Assembly (NCBI GenBank): GCA_023388515.1
Contig: JAEWGD010000003.1
Location: 1 to 37,327 of the forward strand
DNA: 37,327 nt
Direction: 5' to 3'
Source: Bacillota bacterium
Lineage (GTDB): Bacteria > Bacillota > Clostridia > Oscillospirales > Ruminococcaceae
Made by a program: the position numbers and the translations under genes. Position 1 is the stretch's first letter, and each line of letters opens with the position of its first letter. Positions 23,362 to 32,843 of the stretch are shown in pieces. Below the pieces are notes generated by a model. That model was given only the letters and a program-made list of their open reading frames with translations, made no database searches and had not been told where the DNA came from.

Positions 23362-24135
23362 TCAACTTTCATGAACAACTTTTTTATTTTTTACCTTATC
23401 CTCTTGTGTGCTCTTTATATTATTCACAAAATATGTTAAAATCATTCCTAAAACTGAAACTATTGCTGTTCCAAGCTTAAGTTTGACTCTAAAACTAAAA
23501 TTATATATGCTATCTTTTTCATTAAACTTACATAAAACCGATATACCTTTCTTCCTTACCTTAAAAAAACTGCTTAAAAATCCAAGAGCGTTATATACAA
23601 GAATATTTACCTTACCGTATTTCATGGCACATTCATATGCGTCCTCATCTGAAATTATAAAGTCAATAAAAATATCATTAATAGATATGCCTTTAAATAT
23701 TCTCTTTAATCCCTTTTTGCTTGCTGAAATTATATCTTTAATAAAGTTTAATTTTTCTAGTAATTCTAATTTATCGCTTTTTACTCCTTCTATTTTCGAT
23801 TTTAAACTTCTTTTTTTATTTACTTTTTTGGGTTTGATTTTTTTACTCTCTTTATATTTATTAGGTCTTAAATCTTCACTTTTAGGTAAATCTTCGATAA
23901 TTTTATCATCTTTTGTATCTATATCTTTTTCAACGCTTAATTTATTACTTTTTTTATCATGCTTACCTTTTCTTTTCTTATCCTTTTTCTCATCAGAAGT
24001 AACAATATTAAACATTAAATATTTAAGCTTATAATCTAGCTTTTCATCAATATAACTAACAAAAAAAGTCATTGGACAAAAGCATAAGATTAAAATTATT
24101 ACTGCTATTCCTAAAAGTATTGCCAGTAAAACCAT
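23362..24135 (-). CDS. DUF2953 membrane protein (YtfI-like)
   Basis: A 257-residue protein with an N-terminal transmembrane helix (VLLAILLGIAVIILILCF), a very Lys/Asp-rich low-complexity stretch at about residues 50-120 and a C-terminal hydrophobic segment. DUF2953 proteins regularly sit beside gerW/ytfJ in spore formers and probably act with it, although no activity is known. AAAGGA precedes the ATG. The Lys-rich tract is encoded by extremely A-rich DNA on the coding strand. Confidence 0.8.
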   Translation of the reverse strand: MVLLAILLGIAVIILILCFCPMTFFVSYIDEKLDYKLKYLMFNIVTSDEKKDKKRKGKHDKKSNKLSVEKDIDTKDDKIIEDLPKSEDLRPNKYKESKKIKPKKVNKKRSLKSKIEGVKSDKLELLEKLNFIKDIISASKKGLKRIFKGISINDIFIDFIISDEDAYECAMKYGKVNILVYNALGFLSSFFKVRKKGISVLCKFNEKDSIYNFSFRVKLKLGTAIVSVLGMILTYFVNNIKSTQEDKVKNKKVVHES

Positions 24136-24164
24136 CAGCTTCGTCCTTTCAATGCAATGTTTAG

Positions 24165-24731
24165 CTACTCACTAACCTTAGCAAGCAGATTATTTCCCTT
24201 AAACAATGGCTTGTCCTCATAGTTTTCATGCAAAGGAGGTAAATCCTCAAGTGAATTCAGTCCAAAGCATCGCAAAAAATTATTTGTTGTCCTAAACACA
24301 ACAGGCTTACCAGGAACATCAAGCCTACCTGCGTCCTCCAACAGCTCTTTATCTACAAGTGAATTAATAATAGACGAGCTATCTACACCCCTAACATTAT
24401 CAACAAAACTTTTTGTTACAGGCTGATTATACGCCACAATAGTAAGTGATTCCAACGCCGCATTTGAAAGTGGTGTAGAACGCTTTGATTCCATCACTGC
24501 CCTTATATACTCAGCGTATTCTTTTCTAGTGCAAAGTTGATAGCAATCACCAAGCCTAACCGCCTGCAACGCACTTTTATTTGCATCATATCTATCATTA
24601 AGAATTTTCATTAAATCTATTACTGCATCTTTTGAAGTTTCACATACCTCAGCAAGCTTTTTTAGCTCCACTGGTTCACCACAGGCAAATAAAATAGCCT
24701 CCATTATAGATAGCTTCTCATTCAAATTCAT
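24165..24731 (-). CDS. scpB: segregation and condensation protein B
   Basis: A 188-residue winged-helix protein that, with ScpA, forms the non-SMC part of condensin and regulates SMC ATPase activity in chromosome segregation. The motif series MEAILFACGEPVELKKLAEV and TIVAYNQPVTKSFVDNVRGV is characteristic. GGAGGT precedes the ATG. It follows scpA by 14 bases. Together with the jet operon, this window thus carries parts of both a housekeeping and a defensive SMC system. Confidence 0.96.
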   Translation of the reverse strand: MNLNEKLSIMEAILFACGEPVELKKLAEVCETSKDAVIDLMKILNDRYDANKSALQAVRLGDCYQLCTRKEYAEYIRAVMESKRSTPLSNAALESLTIVAYNQPVTKSFVDNVRGVDSSSIINSLVDKELLEDAGRLDVPGKPVVFRTTNNFLRCFGLNSLEDLPPLHENYEDKPLFKGNNLLAKVSE

Positions 24732-24745
24732 TACATACCTCCAAG

Positions 24746-25465
24746 CTACTCTTTAGCAAATCTTTTCTTTCTTCCTACGAAATATATCTCTGAATTATCC
24801 TCACTAATTCTTATTCGCCCCGATTTAGTAAGCTCTAATACTGCTAAAAATGTTGCTACTCTTTCTGAACGGTCGGTAATGCCATCATAAAGAGTATCCA
24901 TTTGTGCAAACCCTACTGTATAAAGCCTCCTTAAAATAAATACAACTTTAGTTGTTACAGACACCATTTTACGTCTAATTACGCTATTAATTCTATTTTC
25001 AAGCATCGGTCGTTCATCAACACTGCGTAATGAAAGATTATTATAAGCAGTTCTCAAAATATCACTAGTATTAATTAGTTTATAGGTTGTCGATACTTTC
25101 ATTTTAGTAGGCGTTCTTACAAACACATCATTGCCAATAAATCTCATTTCTAACAGCTTTGCTACCCTCTTGCATAAAGAATATTCTATAAGCGAGCCTT
25201 CTAACTCTCTTTTTATCTCCTCTGCATCATTAGGTTGAGGCAATAATGACACCGTTTTAATGTATATCAACTTTGCTGCCATCTCTAAAAAATCACCAGC
25301 AGTATCAAAGTCGCTTTCTGCTAAATCTTCTATATACAGTAAATATTGCTCTAAAAGCTTTGAAATTTCAATATCATTTATATTTAATTTATGCTTAGAA
25401 ATAAGGTGTAATAATAAATCAAGAGGACCTTCAAACACCTCTAGCTTAAATGAAATTTTATCCAT
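24746..25465 (-). CDS. scpA: segregation and condensation protein A (kleisin)
   Basis: A 239-residue kleisin that bridges the SMC heads. The N-terminus FKLEVFEGPLDLLLHLISKH is the family signature, and the C-terminus forms the winged helix binding the other SMC head. The start lies 3 bases behind the M50 protease stop; a GGAGG lies further upstream than usual (about 16 bases), so translation may be coupled to the preceding gene. The length is normal. Confidence 0.96.
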   Translation of the reverse strand: MDKISFKLEVFEGPLDLLLHLISKHKLNINDIEISKLLEQYLLYIEDLAESDFDTAGDFLEMAAKLIYIKTVSLLPQPNDAEEIKRELEGSLIEYSLCKRVAKLLEMRFIGNDVFVRTPTKMKVSTTYKLINTSDILRTAYNNLSLRSVDERPMLENRINSVIRRKMVSVTTKVVFILRRLYTVGFAQMDTLYDGITDRSERVATFLAVLELTKSGRIRISEDNSEIYFVGRKKRFAKE

Positions 25466-25468
25466 AGC

Positions 25469-26155
25469 TTATTTATTCACTGCCTCCATTATTAAATCAA
25501 CCCAACTTGTTAAAAACCACATTCCAGTGATTATCTTTCCCGATGCCCATGTAAGAGGTACATCTAATGCACCTAAACCAATTATCAACACAAATATAAT
25601 TGGGATATACTGTTGATATTGATATAAGAACTTATCTACCTTAGCAGATGTAAAATAACTTAAAATTTTGGAGCCATCAAGTGGAGGTATAGGTAGCAGG
25701 TTAAAAACAGCGAGACCAACATTGATTGATATAAATATAGGAAACATATTAAAAAATAAAATAGTGTTATCCCCACTAATAATACTTGATACAAATGCAT
25801 CGTTATACATGTCAGTATACAAAATGAAACGATAAATTATTATGGCAATAAAAGCAACAATAAGATTAGACGCAGGGCCAGCTAACGCAGTTAATGCCAT
25901 ACCTTTTCTCGATTTCTTAAAACGCATAGGGTTAACAGGAACAGGCTTTGCCCAACCAAACCCTGTAATAAACAGACATATTGCTCCTATAGGGTCAATA
26001 TGGGCAAGTGGGTTAAGCGTAAGTCTACCGCTATAAAGGGCTGTGTCATCGCCAAGTTTCTTTGCCGCCCATGCATGAGCATATTCATGAATAGGCAAAA
26101 TTAAAAATATAATTATAACTCTTACAACATATTTGAGTATTGTTGATGGATCCAT
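25469..26155 (-). CDS. site-2 protease family (M50) membrane metalloprotease
   Basis: A protein of about 228 residues with five to six transmembrane segments. The zinc site HEYAH (His23, Glu24, His27) lies in the first segment and the second metal motif LPIPPLDGSK near the C-terminal third. It belongs to the SpoIVFB/YwhC-like branch that cleaves substrates inside the membrane. The ATG at 26173 precedes the AAAGGGAG binding site, so the ATG at 26155 is chosen. It is the first gene of the scpA-rluB operon, with a promoter at 26232-26260. The substrate is unknown. Confidence 0.9.
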   Translation of the reverse strand: MDPSTILKYVVRVIIIFLILPIHEYAHAWAAKKLGDDTALYSGRLTLNPLAHIDPIGAICLFITGFGWAKPVPVNPMRFKKSRKGMALTALAGPASNLIVAFIAIIIYRFILYTDMYNDAFVSSIISGDNTILFFNMFPIFISINVGLAVFNLLPIPPLDGSKILSYFTSAKVDKFLYQYQQYIPIIFVLIIGLGALDVPLTWASGKIITGMWFLTSWVDLIMEAVNK

Positions 26156-26231
26156 ATGTCTCCCTTTCTTCATACAAACTATAATGAGCTTATTGTTTTT
26201 GTATGATAAACAAGATTTAATTAATATTACT

Positions 26232-26260
26232 ATTATACTATATGGTAAAAAAAATTACAA
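26232..26260 (-). promoter_or_regulatory. sigma-A promoter of the protease-scpAB-rluB operon
   Basis: On the minus strand TTGTAA (26255-26260), a 17-base spacer containing a T8 run, and TATAAT (26232-26237). Confidence 0.7.
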
Positions 26261-26486
26261 GCCTTATTCCATTTATTTGTGATAAAGGTTCATGATAAAA
26301 CGAAATTCACTTATGGAACTCAAGCTATCTTTTGGAATGTATGTAATTCTGGAGTTGATATGAAAACAATAATTAACTTCAACTTATCAATATTAAAAAT
26401 CAATATACTTACACAAAGCAATCAAGCTAACAACTTGGCTGTTTTGTATTAAAAAAACAAAAAATATAGTTGTATTTCAAAATTAA
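26261..26486. other. AT-rich intergenic DNA without visible gene
   Basis: This stretch lies between two divergent promoters. Apart from AT-rich sequence I see no gene or convincing structure. Confidence 0.4.
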
Positions 26487-26515
26487 TTGACGAAACAACA
26501 TCATTGTGGTAAAGT
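26487..26515 (+). promoter_or_regulatory. candidate promoter of the Crp-type regulator gene
   Basis: TTGACG (26487-26492), a 17-base spacer and TAAAGT (26510-26515). The -10 is weak, which could mean that an activator is needed. Confidence 0.45.
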
Positions 26516-26584
26516 ATTTATAGTGAAAAACATTCATTATAGAAAAATAAAGGAATACAAGCTATTACAGCTTTAGGTGAAATT

Positions 26585-27244
26585 ATGGTAAAGTATTATC
26601 CTATTTTAAAAAACAATATGTTATTTGATGGAATAGATGAAGAAGATATTGGAAGTATGCTGAAATGTCTTTCGGCTAATGATAAAAAATATAATAAAGG
26701 GGACATTATTTACATGGACGGCGATACTATTTCTCACGTCGGTATCGTGCTTTCTGGTAAGGTTCAGATTATCAAGGAGGACTATTTTGGAAACAGAACT
26801 ATAATGGCTGATCTTAGTGAGGGGGAAGTTTTCGGCGAAGTATTTGCTTGCTCAAAGACGGACAAAATCCCTGTAACAGTGGTTTCTGCAATAGATTCAG
26901 TAATATTATTTGTAAATTATCGGCGTATAATAACGGTTTGCTCCACCTCATGTGAGTTTCATTTAAGACTTATAGAAAATATGTTAGGTATCCTTGCCAT
27001 GAAAAACTTTATGCTGAACCATAAAATCGACTGCCTTTCCAAACGTACGACAAGAGAAAGAATTTTAACTTATCTTTCATTTCAATCTAAAAATACAAAA
27101 AGCAATAGCTTTACAATCCCATTTAACAGGCAGGAATTGGCTGATTACCTCTGTGTTGACAGGAGTGCAATGTCAAGCGAATTGGGTAAAATGCGTGATG
27201 AGGGTATACTTGAGTTTAATAAAAACAATTTTATACTACATTAA
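26585..27244 (+). CDS. Crp/Fnr-family transcriptional regulator
   Basis: A 219-residue regulator with a cyclic-nucleotide-binding-like beta-roll (about residues 10-120, GDIIYMDGDTISHVGIVLSG, LSEGEVFGEVFAC) and a C-terminal winged helix (NRQELADYLCVDRSAMSSEL). The four-Cys cluster pattern of Fnr is absent, and the Arg-Ser pair that binds cAMP is replaced by CSKTDKIPV, so the ligand is unknown. AGGTGA lies before the ATG. It is convergent with the polyamine operon, sharing the bases TTAA as both stops. Regulation of that operon is conceivable but not shown. Confidence 0.9.
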   Translation: MVKYYPILKNNMLFDGIDEEDIGSMLKCLSANDKKYNKGDIIYMDGDTISHVGIVLSGKVQIIKEDYFGNRTIMADLSEGEVFGEVFACSKTDKIPVTVVSAIDSVILFVNYRRIITVCSTSCEFHLRLIENMLGILAMKNFMLNHKIDCLSKRTTRERILTYLSFQSKNTKSNSFTIPFNRQELADYLCVDRSAMSSELGKMRDEGILEFNKNNFILH

Positions 27245-28392
27245 GATAATCGTTCCTTAAAGTCTGTATATCCAAAATCCTTGATTATTTCTATGCCTGA
27301 ATTTTCACGATAAATAGCAATTGACGGAAGTTTCATACCGTTGAACGTATTATTTTTCACCATGCTATAATGTGCCATATCGCAAAAAATTAGCTTATCC
27401 CCTATTTCAAGTGGCTTATCAAAAGAATAGTCGCCAATAATATCGCCAGCAAGACAGGTGTTCCCTCCAAGCCTGTAAGTGTATTTTTTCTCATTTGGCA
27501 TACCACTATTAATTATATGTGGGCGATACGGCATTTCTATAACATCTGGCATATGACAAGCTGCTGAGGCATCAAGAATTGCTATATCCATACCATTTTG
27601 TACAATATCAAGAACACTTGCAACAAGATAGCCTGTGTTCAATCCTACAGCCTCACCTGGTTCAAGATAAACTTGTAGGTTATACTTATTTTTGAAATGC
27701 ATTATGCACTCAATCAGAGTTTCAACATCATAATCATCACGAGTGATATGATGACCACCACCAAAATTAATCCATTTCATGTTCTTGAGATATGCACCAA
27801 ACTTTTCATCAACAACCTCAATTGTACGCTCAAGAGTATCAGAATTTTGCTCACACATTGTATGAAAATGCAGTCCACTAATACCATCAAGACTGTTTTC
27901 ATCAAAGCTTTTAATAGTTGTGCCAAGTCTTGAGCCAATAATGCAAGGGTTATAAATATCCGTTTCAATCTCTGAATATTCGGGATTTATTCTAATCCCA
28001 CATTCTATTTTTCTGCCAGAAGATGAAACCCTTGCCTTAAATTTATTCCATTGACTAAATGTATTGAAAACAATATGGTCGCATATTTCAAGCACCTCAT
28101 CAAACTCATTCTCAACAAATGCAGGTGAAAAAATATGCGTTTCTTTGTTGAATGGCTTTCCCATTTCCTCATAGCCCAACTTTGCCTCATGCAGACCACT
28201 TGCAGTAGTGCCACTTAGATATTTTGCTAATAGTGGGTAAGTTGAAAACATCGAAAAAGCCTTCTGTGCAAGCAAAATCTTGCAACCTGTTCTATCCATA
28301 ACCGATTTCATAATTTCCATATTGTGAATAAGTAATCTTTCATCAACAAGATAAGACGGTGTCGCTATATTTTCTATATTTATATCAAACAT
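27241..28392 (-). CDS. nspC: carboxynorspermidine/carboxyspermidine decarboxylase
   Basis: A 383-residue fold-III PLP decarboxylase that converts carboxyspermidine (or carboxynorspermidine) to spermidine (or norspermidine). Lys44 in ILLAQKAFSM is the likely PLP lysine, with the LHFHTMCEQ, NFGGGHHITRDDYD and LEPGEAVGLNTG segments typical of NspC. GGAGG precedes the ATG. It is the last gene of the polyamine operon, separated from the synthase gene by a 56-base gap containing a strong hairpin. With putrescine made in the same operon, carboxyspermidine is the more likely substrate. Confidence 0.93.
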   Translation of the reverse strand: MFDINIENIATPSYLVDERLLIHNMEIMKSVMDRTGCKILLAQKAFSMFSTYPLLAKYLSGTTASGLHEAKLGYEEMGKPFNKETHIFSPAFVENEFDEVLEICDHIVFNTFSQWNKFKARVSSSGRKIECGIRINPEYSEIETDIYNPCIIGSRLGTTIKSFDENSLDGISGLHFHTMCEQNSDTLERTIEVVDEKFGAYLKNMKWINFGGGHHITRDDYDVETLIECIMHFKNKYNLQVYLEPGEAVGLNTGYLVASVLDIVQNGMDIAILDASAACHMPDVIEMPYRPHIINSGMPNEKKYTYRLGGNTCLAGDIIGDYSFDKPLEIGDKLIFCDMAHYSMVKNNTFNGMKLPSIAIYRENSGIEIIKDFGYTDFKERLS

Positions 28393-28410
28393 TTATTTCC
28401 TCCATATATT

Positions 28411-28439
28411 ACAAAAACCGCAGAATATGCGGTTTTTGT
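28411..28439. terminator. 12-bp perfect hairpin between the synthase and nspC genes
   Basis: ACAAAAACCGCA (28411-28422) pairs with TGCGGTTTTTGT (28428-28439) around a 5-base loop. The stem ends in a T-rich arm in either direction, so it could act as a partial terminator inside the operon. Confidence 0.7.
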
Positions 28440-28448
28440 TTTATTTTA

Positions 28449-29648
28449 TTAATCAACAAGCTGGGGGTTGAAATCTTCAATCCAAGGAAGTCCCCATTTA
28501 TTTAATGCGTCCATGAATGGATCAGGGTCGAACTCCTCAACATTATAAACTCCAGATTTCTTCCACTTCCCTGTTAGCACCATCATTGCACCAATCATAG
28601 CTGGAACGCCTGTGGTATAAGAAATCGCTTGTGAGCCTACCTCTTTGTAGCACTCTTGATGGTCACAAACATTGTATACATAATATGTCTTAGGTTCGCC
28701 ATCTTTAAACCCTCTGAATATGCAACCAATATTAGTTTTACCAACAGTTCGAGGGCCTAATGAAGCAGGGTCTGGCAATACAGCCTTTAGAAATTGTAGC
28801 GGAACGATTTGCTTGCCCTCATATTCAATAGGCTCAATTGAAGTCATTCCAACATTTTCAAGGCACTTTAGATGTGTAAGATAATTTTGAGAAAACGTCA
28901 TAAAAAAGCGAATTCTCTTAATACCATTTATGTTAATAGCAAGTGATTCAAGCTCCTCATGATGTAGCAGATACATATCCTTTTCACCAATTTGTGGGAA
29001 ATCGTAAACACGCTTGATTTCCATTGGTTCAGTTTCAACCCATTCGCCATTTTCAATATAGCTACCCTTAGCAGAAACCTCACGAATATTAATTTCAGGA
29101 TTAAAATTTGTAGCAAATGGATAACCATGATCACCAGCATTTGCGTCAAGAATATCAATATAGTTAATCTCATCAAAATAATGCTTTTGAGCATATGCTG
29201 AGAAAACTCCTGTAACTCCTGGATCAAATCCACAACCTAAAATAGCTGTAATACCAGCTTTCTCAAACCTTTCTCTGTAATCCCACTGCCATTTATACTC
29301 AAACTTAGCAGTATCAATCGGCTCATAATTCGCTGTATCAAGATAGTCAGTTTTAGTTTCAAGGCAAGCATCCATAATAGTTAAATCCTGATATGGAAGT
29401 GCAACATTTATCACGATATCTGGCTTAAAATCGCTAATCAATGCAACAAGTTCAGCAACATTGTCAGCATCAACTTGAGCAGTGGAAATTTTAGTTTTGC
29501 CTCCATCAAGTTTTTCTTTTAAAGCATCACATTTAGACTTAGTTCTACTTGCAATACAAATCTCCTCGAAAATATCACTGTTTTGACAGCATTTATGGAC
29601 AACGACACTTGAAACGCCACCTGCACCAATAATTAAAGCTTTACCCAT
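28449..29648 (-). CDS. carboxynorspermidine/carboxyspermidine synthase (saccharopine dehydrogenase family)
   Basis: A 399-residue enzyme that condenses a diamine with aspartate-semialdehyde and reduces the imine with NADPH. The N-terminal nucleotide-binding motif is KALIIGAGGVSSVVVHKC, and the family core contains DYLDTANYEP and GCGFDPGVTGVFSAYA. AGGAGG lies 7 bases before the ATG. It follows speB by 15 bases. In Vibrio and gut Bacteroidetes this enzyme pairs with NspC; the two genes are adjacent here. The choice of putrescine (to carboxyspermidine) over diaminopropane follows from the operon content. Confidence 0.93.
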   Translation of the reverse strand: MGKALIIGAGGVSSVVVHKCCQNSDIFEEICIASRTKSKCDALKEKLDGGKTKISTAQVDADNVAELVALISDFKPDIVINVALPYQDLTIMDACLETKTDYLDTANYEPIDTAKFEYKWQWDYRERFEKAGITAILGCGFDPGVTGVFSAYAQKHYFDEINYIDILDANAGDHGYPFATNFNPEINIREVSAKGSYIENGEWVETEPMEIKRVYDFPQIGEKDMYLLHHEELESLAININGIKRIRFFMTFSQNYLTHLKCLENVGMTSIEPIEYEGKQIVPLQFLKAVLPDPASLGPRTVGKTNIGCIFRGFKDGEPKTYYVYNVCDHQECYKEVGSQAISYTTGVPAMIGAMMVLTGKWKKSGVYNVEEFDPDPFMDALNKWGLPWIEDFNPQLVD

Positions 29649-29663
29649 TTTAAACCTCCTAAG

Positions 29664-30512
29664 TTATTTATAAATTAATAGTAAAATTTCTCGCATAAGC
29701 TTACAAGCCAAAGCAGTAGACGCACCACTTTGGTCATAAATAGGCGATAATTCATTCATGTCAAGTCCTACTATATTAAGCTTTGATACTTCCTTTACTG
29801 CCATAAGCAATTCCCTAAACGATACTCCATCAGCCTCAGGCGTACCTGTACCACAAAAAACAGATGGGTCAAGCACGTCCAAATCAAGAGTGAAGTATAC
29901 GGGAACATCACCAAGCTTTTGCACAATATTGGCTAATCCATCGAAGTTAAATTTATTTGTATGGACATGATTTTTACCCCATGAAAATTCCTCACGGTCG
30001 CCACTTCTTATACCGAACTGGAATATTTTATTATCCCCAACCAATTCATGGCAGCGTCTTATAACACTTGCATGAGAAAATTTTTCGCCGAGATAATCAT
30101 TACGCAAATCTGCATGTGCATCAAAATGTATGATATGCAAATCGGGATATTTTTCATAAACAGCCCGCACCGCACCAAGCGTAACAAGATGCTCTCCACC
30201 GACCATAAACGGTAGTTTTCCGTCCTCCAGAATTTGAATTGTATGACTTTCGATTGCATCTAAAGCTGTTTGTGTATTACCAAAGCAAAGCTCTAAATCA
30301 CCAGAATCGAAAATTTTTGTATCAAGCAAATCCTTGTTGAAATATGGGCTATACGTTTCAATTCCAAAGCTCTCATTTCTTATCGCAGAGCTTGCAAACC
30401 TTGTTCCAGGTCTATAAGATGTTGTGCTATCGAATGGGGCACCAAAGATAACAATTTTGCTTTCGTCATATTCGCTGTCACAGCCGATAAATGTGTGTAT
30501 ATTTTTATCCAT
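29664..30512 (-). CDS. speB: agmatinase
   Basis: A 282-residue ureohydrolase that splits agmatine into putrescine and urea. The binuclear manganese motifs are present: GGEHLVTLG, HFDAHADLRNDY and FTLDLDVLDPS. GAGGGA lies before the ATG. The start overlaps speE by 8 bases, so translation is coupled. Its position directly after an arginine decarboxylase in the operon supports agmatine rather than arginine or guanidinobutyrate as substrate. Confidence 0.93.
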   Translation of the reverse strand: MDKNIHTFIGCDSEYDESKIVIFGAPFDSTTSYRPGTRFASSAIRNESFGIETYSPYFNKDLLDTKIFDSGDLELCFGNTQTALDAIESHTIQILEDGKLPFMVGGEHLVTLGAVRAVYEKYPDLHIIHFDAHADLRNDYLGEKFSHASVIRRCHELVGDNKIFQFGIRSGDREEFSWGKNHVHTNKFNFDGLANIVQKLGDVPVYFTLDLDVLDPSVFCGTGTPEADGVSFRELLMAVKEVSKLNIVGLDMNELSPIYDQSGASTALACKLMREILLLIYK

Positions 30513-31356
30513 TTTCCCTCAACTCATCTCTGACATTATTAGGTATAGCAAAGCATCCCCTATGAAGTATCGTATTATAGTATCTAGTTTTTATTCCCAA
30601 ACCATTCCACCACTCATCATGCAAATCAGTTCTTGGGTCATATTTTTTTGATGCGAAACCAAAAAGCCAATGCCCTGACGGATATGTTGGAATATGTGCC
30701 TGATAAACTAATGCAGTTGGAAAGAAAGCCTTAATTCTGCTATGTGCCCTTTTCATTGAGTTTGAATATGAAGTATAAAAAGTACTTTCATTTTGATTAA
30801 CAAGAATACCATCCTTCGACAAAGCCTTATAGCAATTGCCATAGAATTCCTTAGTAAACAAACCTTCTCCAACGCCGAATGGGTCAGTTGAATCTACAAT
30901 AATCAAGTCATATTCATCAACCTTATTTCTAACAAATCGCAATCCGTCCTCATAATAAATTGTTACTCGCTCATCATCAAGACTACAAGCTGTTTGTGGC
31001 AAATACTCCTTACAAACATCAACAACAGCCTTGTCGATTTCAACCATATCAATCTTTTCAACCGTTTTATATCGTGCTAATTCTCGAACTGCACCACCAT
31101 CGCCAGCACCGACAACAAGCACCTTTTTTATATTAGGATTTGTCGCCATAGGGACATGAATAATCATCTCGTGATATATATATTCATCTTTTTCAGTTAC
31201 CATTAGGTAGCCGTCAAGTGTTAATATCCTGCCAAACTCAACGGATTGAAACACGTCAATTCGCTGAAACTCACTCCGCACACTTACGAGCTGTTTTTCT
31301 ACTCTAAGTGATAATTTCACGTCATCAGTATGATTTTCGGTGTACCATAAATCCAT
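30505..31356 (-). CDS. speE: polyamine aminopropyltransferase (spermidine synthase)
   Basis: A 283-residue Rossmann-fold enzyme transferring the aminopropyl group from decarboxylated S-adenosylmethionine to putrescine. Key segments are GAGDGGAVRELARY (cofactor loop), the acidic EIDKAVVDVCKEYLP and DSTDPFGVGEGLFTKEFY (gate-keeper Asp and catalytic Asp region). The GTG at 31362 would add two residues; AAAGGGTGA favours the ATG at 31356. It lies between speA and speB. The partner speD is the first gene of the operon. Confidence 0.94.
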   Translation of the reverse strand: MDLWYTENHTDDVKLSLRVEKQLVSVRSEFQRIDVFQSVEFGRILTLDGYLMVTEKDEYIYHEMIIHVPMATNPNIKKVLVVGAGDGGAVRELARYKTVEKIDMVEIDKAVVDVCKEYLPQTACSLDDERVTIYYEDGLRFVRNKVDEYDLIIVDSTDPFGVGEGLFTKEFYGNCYKALSKDGILVNQNESTFYTSYSNSMKRAHSRIKAFFPTALVYQAHIPTYPSGHWLFGFASKKYDPRTDLHDEWWNGLGIKTRYYNTILHRGCFAIPNNVRDELRENG

Positions 31357-31382
31357 CAACACTCACCCTTTCTTTACAGCAA

Positions 31383-32828
31383 TTATATAACTATATTAAT
31401 ATTATTAACTTGCATATCCTGTGTTCCAGTAAGGAAACACCCCTTTTCTTTAGCATAGGAAATATAATTAATAATATCATTGGTAATCATTTCTCCAGGA
31501 GCAAGAATTGGAATTCCTGGTGGATAGCACATGACAAACTCACCGCAGATTTCGCCCTCGCTTTCCTCAATTGGAACGGATTTATTATTACTATAAAAAG
31601 CTGTTTGTGGTGGCAAGACTACATTCGGATTAATATATTCGTGGTCAAACATACCAGCTTTATCCTTGCAATACAAACGTTTTATCTCCGACAGTGATGA
31701 TATAAGTCGCTCAATTTCCAATGCCCTATCACCAGCTGAAATAATTGCAAGAATATTTCCAATATCACCAAATTCTATTTGTATGCCATATTCATCACGC
31801 AAAATATCATATACCTCAATTCCAGCAAGACCTATGTTTCTTGTATGAATAGATAGCTTAGTTTTATCGAATGCATAGAACTCATCTTTATCAACTAATT
31901 CCTCACCAAATGCATAATATCCACCGATTTTATTGATTTCATTCCTTGCATATTCAGCAAACTCAACCGTTTTGGCAAATATCTCCCTGCCATGCAATGC
32001 AAGATTTTTTCGGGCAATATCCAGTGACGACATTAGCAAATATGAACCACTCGTTGTTTGTGTAAGATTTATAACCTGTCTAACATAATCAAAGTTAATG
32101 CCTTCTCCACATAGCAACAGCGAGCTTTGAGTAAGTGAGCCACCAGTTTTATGCATACTTACAGCTGCCATATCAGCACCAGCAGACATAGCAGAAACAG
32201 GTGCATCATCTGAAAAATAAAAATGAGTTCCATGTGCCTCATCAACAAGCACAAGCATATTATTTTTGTGTGCAAGCTCAACAATTGCCTTTAAATCCGA
32301 GCATATTCCATAATAAGTAGGATTATTGACAAGTATTGCTTTTGCATCTGGATTTTTCTTAATAGCATCTTCAATATCACTTACTGACATTCCAAGCGGT
32401 ATGCCCAGTTCCTTATTCACCCCAGGATTTACATAAACAGGTATAGAACCACAGACAACCAAAGCATTAATAGCACTCCTATGCACATTTCGCGGCATTA
32501 TAATTTTATCGCCCGCCTTACAAGCAGACATAATCATAGCTTGAACAGAACCCGTTGTGCCATTCACAATAAAAAAAGCGTGCTTTGCACCAAAAGCCTC
32601 AGCTGCAAGTGTTTCAGCATCTTTTATAACCGAAACTGGATGGCAAAGATTATCCAACGGTTTCATTGAGTTTACATCGGATTTAAGGCATTGTACACCA
32701 AGAAAATTTGTCAGCTCCTGATTTCCACGTCCACCCTTATGCCCAGGAACATCAAATGGAACAACCCTATTTAGTAGATGGTTTTTCATCGCTTCCATAA
32801 TAGGAGCATTACTTTGAGTTAATTTCAT
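31383..32828 (-). CDS. speA: arginine decarboxylase (Orn/Lys/Arg decarboxylase class I fold)
   Basis: A 481-residue PLP enzyme of the short Bacillus SpeA type. Lys227 in VSMHKTGGSLTQ binds PLP; DEAHG (196-200) and the N-terminal PFDVPGHKGGRG are conserved. It lacks the N-terminal receiver-like wing of the larger E. coli enzymes, which is normal for this group. Arginine is the likely substrate because agmatinase follows in the operon; lysine or ornithine cannot be excluded from sequence alone. GGAGGT precedes the ATG, and speD ends 15 bases upstream. Confidence 0.93.
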   Translation of the reverse strand: MKLTQSNAPIMEAMKNHLLNRVVPFDVPGHKGGRGNQELTNFLGVQCLKSDVNSMKPLDNLCHPVSVIKDAETLAAEAFGAKHAFFIVNGTTGSVQAMIMSACKAGDKIIMPRNVHRSAINALVVCGSIPVYVNPGVNKELGIPLGMSVSDIEDAIKKNPDAKAILVNNPTYYGICSDLKAIVELAHKNNMLVLVDEAHGTHFYFSDDAPVSAMSAGADMAAVSMHKTGGSLTQSSLLLCGEGINFDYVRQVINLTQTTSGSYLLMSSLDIARKNLALHGREIFAKTVEFAEYARNEINKIGGYYAFGEELVDKDEFYAFDKTKLSIHTRNIGLAGIEVYDILRDEYGIQIEFGDIGNILAIISAGDRALEIERLISSLSEIKRLYCKDKAGMFDHEYINPNVVLPPQTAFYSNNKSVPIEESEGEICGEFVMCYPPGIPILAPGEMITNDIINYISYAKEKGCFLTGTQDMQVNNINIVI

Positions 32829-32843
32829 CTAAAAACACCTCCA

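Noticed and set aside
23408..24034. Plus-strand 208-codon open frame
   Set aside because: It is the antisense of the Lys-rich DUF2953 gene; the Leu/Phe/Ser-rich product is a composition artefact.
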